The position numbers and the translations under genes were made by a program. From the NCBI GenBank assembly GCA_005879675.1, contig VBJE01000235.1, positions 2,931 to 9,774 on the forward strand: a DNA stretch of 6,844 nucleotides, given 5' to 3'. The notes below the pieces were generated by a model. That model had not been told where the DNA came from and did no database searches. It saw nothing but the letters and a program-made list of their open reading frames with translations. Source of the DNA: Chloroflexota bacterium. Lineage in GTDB: Bacteria; Chloroflexota; Dormibacteria; Dormibacterales; Dormibacteraceae. Shown here piece by piece: positions 6,518-6,844 of the stretch (the first letter of the stretch is position 1; every line of letters begins with the position of its first letter).

Positions 6518-6844
6518 CCACCGGCAGGTCTCGATCGGCGAGGCCCCACGCTGCGTCGTTGACCGGATGGAATCCTGGGCCCTGGCGCATGATCTCGCGA
6601 GCGCGGCGGTCGTATGCATTCCCGTCCAGGTATGGGATCCCCGCGGCATCAACGCGTTGAAACAGCCTCCTCGCTCCTTCAGGGGTCCATCCGGAGCCTG
6701 CGCCGTGCTCCAGGTGCCGCACCACCTTCGGCGGCTCGAGGTTGACCATCTCGACGCCGGCCCGATACGCGAGCACGAGGGCGAGGCTGTCGAGGTGAAA
6801 AGAAAAGATGGGCCATTCCGGGTAGCCCCGAAATCCGTCCCACA
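6504..6844 (-). CDS. Putative glycosyltransferase, C-terminal part (5' end beyond right edge), paralogue of the 4721-5779 gene
   Basis: The frame on the minus strand is open from the right edge to TGA 6506-6504, giving about 113 residues. The GTG at 6776 is an internal valine: coding continues upstream of it as WDGFRGYPEWPIFSF and further. The visible part matches the C-terminus of the 4721-5779 glycosyltransferase throughout: GYPEWP, then AGVEMVNLEPP, HLEHGAGSGWTPE, DAAGIPYL, GFHPVN and WGLA correspond to GYPEWP, AGVEIVNLQPP, HLEHGEGSGWTPE, DAAGVPYL, GYHPIN and WGLA. By eye, about half the residues are identical. The function is therefore inferred to be the same type of sugar transfer, probably with a different donor or acceptor. 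The N-terminal donor-binding half is not in the window. The gene converges on the methyltransferase and overlaps it by 14 bases. Confidence 0.82.
   Translation of the reverse strand, partial: WDGFRGYPEWPIFSFHLDSLALVLAYRAGVEMVNLEPPKVVRHLEHGAGSGWTPEGARRLFQRVDAAGIPYLDGNAYDRRAREIMRQGPGFHPVNDAAWGLADRDLPVVTPG

Noticed and set aside
5449..6660. 403-codon plus-strand frame spanning the end of the glycosyltransferase and all of the methyltransferase
   Set aside because: It crosses two well-supported genes in another frame and shows only R, G and A rich sequence. It is a shadow.
1..6844. CRISPR array, insertion sequence, tRNA or rRNA gene, or direct repeat array
   Set aside because: No regularly spaced repeats, transposase motifs, terminal inverted repeats or RNA-gene signatures were seen on either strand. 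The only repeated content noticed is the protein-level similarity of the two paralogous glycosyltransferases.

Overview
The window is a compact, GC-rich, gene-dense stretch of bacterial DNA holding part of a surface-polysaccharide (O-antigen, capsule or exopolysaccharide type) biosynthesis region. High GC, overlapping gene ends and non-ATG starts suit a soil-type lineage such as Actinomycetota, Chloroflexota or Candidatus Dormibacterota. No rRNA, tRNA or marker gene is present, so the phylum is not decided by the sequence.

Layout, left to right: (1) the last 88 codons of a probable SAM-dependent methyltransferase (+, cut by the left edge); (2) a large multi-pass membrane protein resembling GT-C glycosyltransferases (+, about 297-1875), whose reading frame is broken by an apparent one-base excess near 566-568; (3) an FkbM-family methyltransferase (-, 1872-2555), fitted between its neighbours with shared stop and start bases; (4) a putative soluble glycosyltransferase of unassigned family (+, 2554-3462); (5) a Wzx-like polysaccharide flippase (+, 3459-4724); (6) a second soluble, probably GT-A-type glycosyltransferase (+, 4721-5779); (7) a class I SAM methyltransferase (+, 5789-6517); (8) the C-terminal part of a paralogue of gene 6 on the opposite strand (-, 6504 to the right edge).

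Genes 4-7 are tightly spaced or overlapping (TTGA and ATGA junctions, then a 9-base gap) and probably form one operon. The likely scheme is that cytoplasmic glycosyltransferases (genes 4, 6 and 8) build or decorate a lipid-linked glycan, the methyltransferases (1, 3 and 7) O-methylate sugars or other groups, the flippase exports the lipid-linked unit, and the GT-C-like protein transfers a sugar from a polyprenyl donor on the outer face. This pathway is inferred from gene families and proximity; no substrate can be read from the sequence.

The most notable points are the frameshift in the GT-C-like gene, the two related glycosyltransferases pointing toward each other around a methyltransferase, and the near-zero spacing around the inverted FkbM gene. 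Every intergenic gap is short. I see no CRISPR array, mobile element, RNA gene or convincing terminator.
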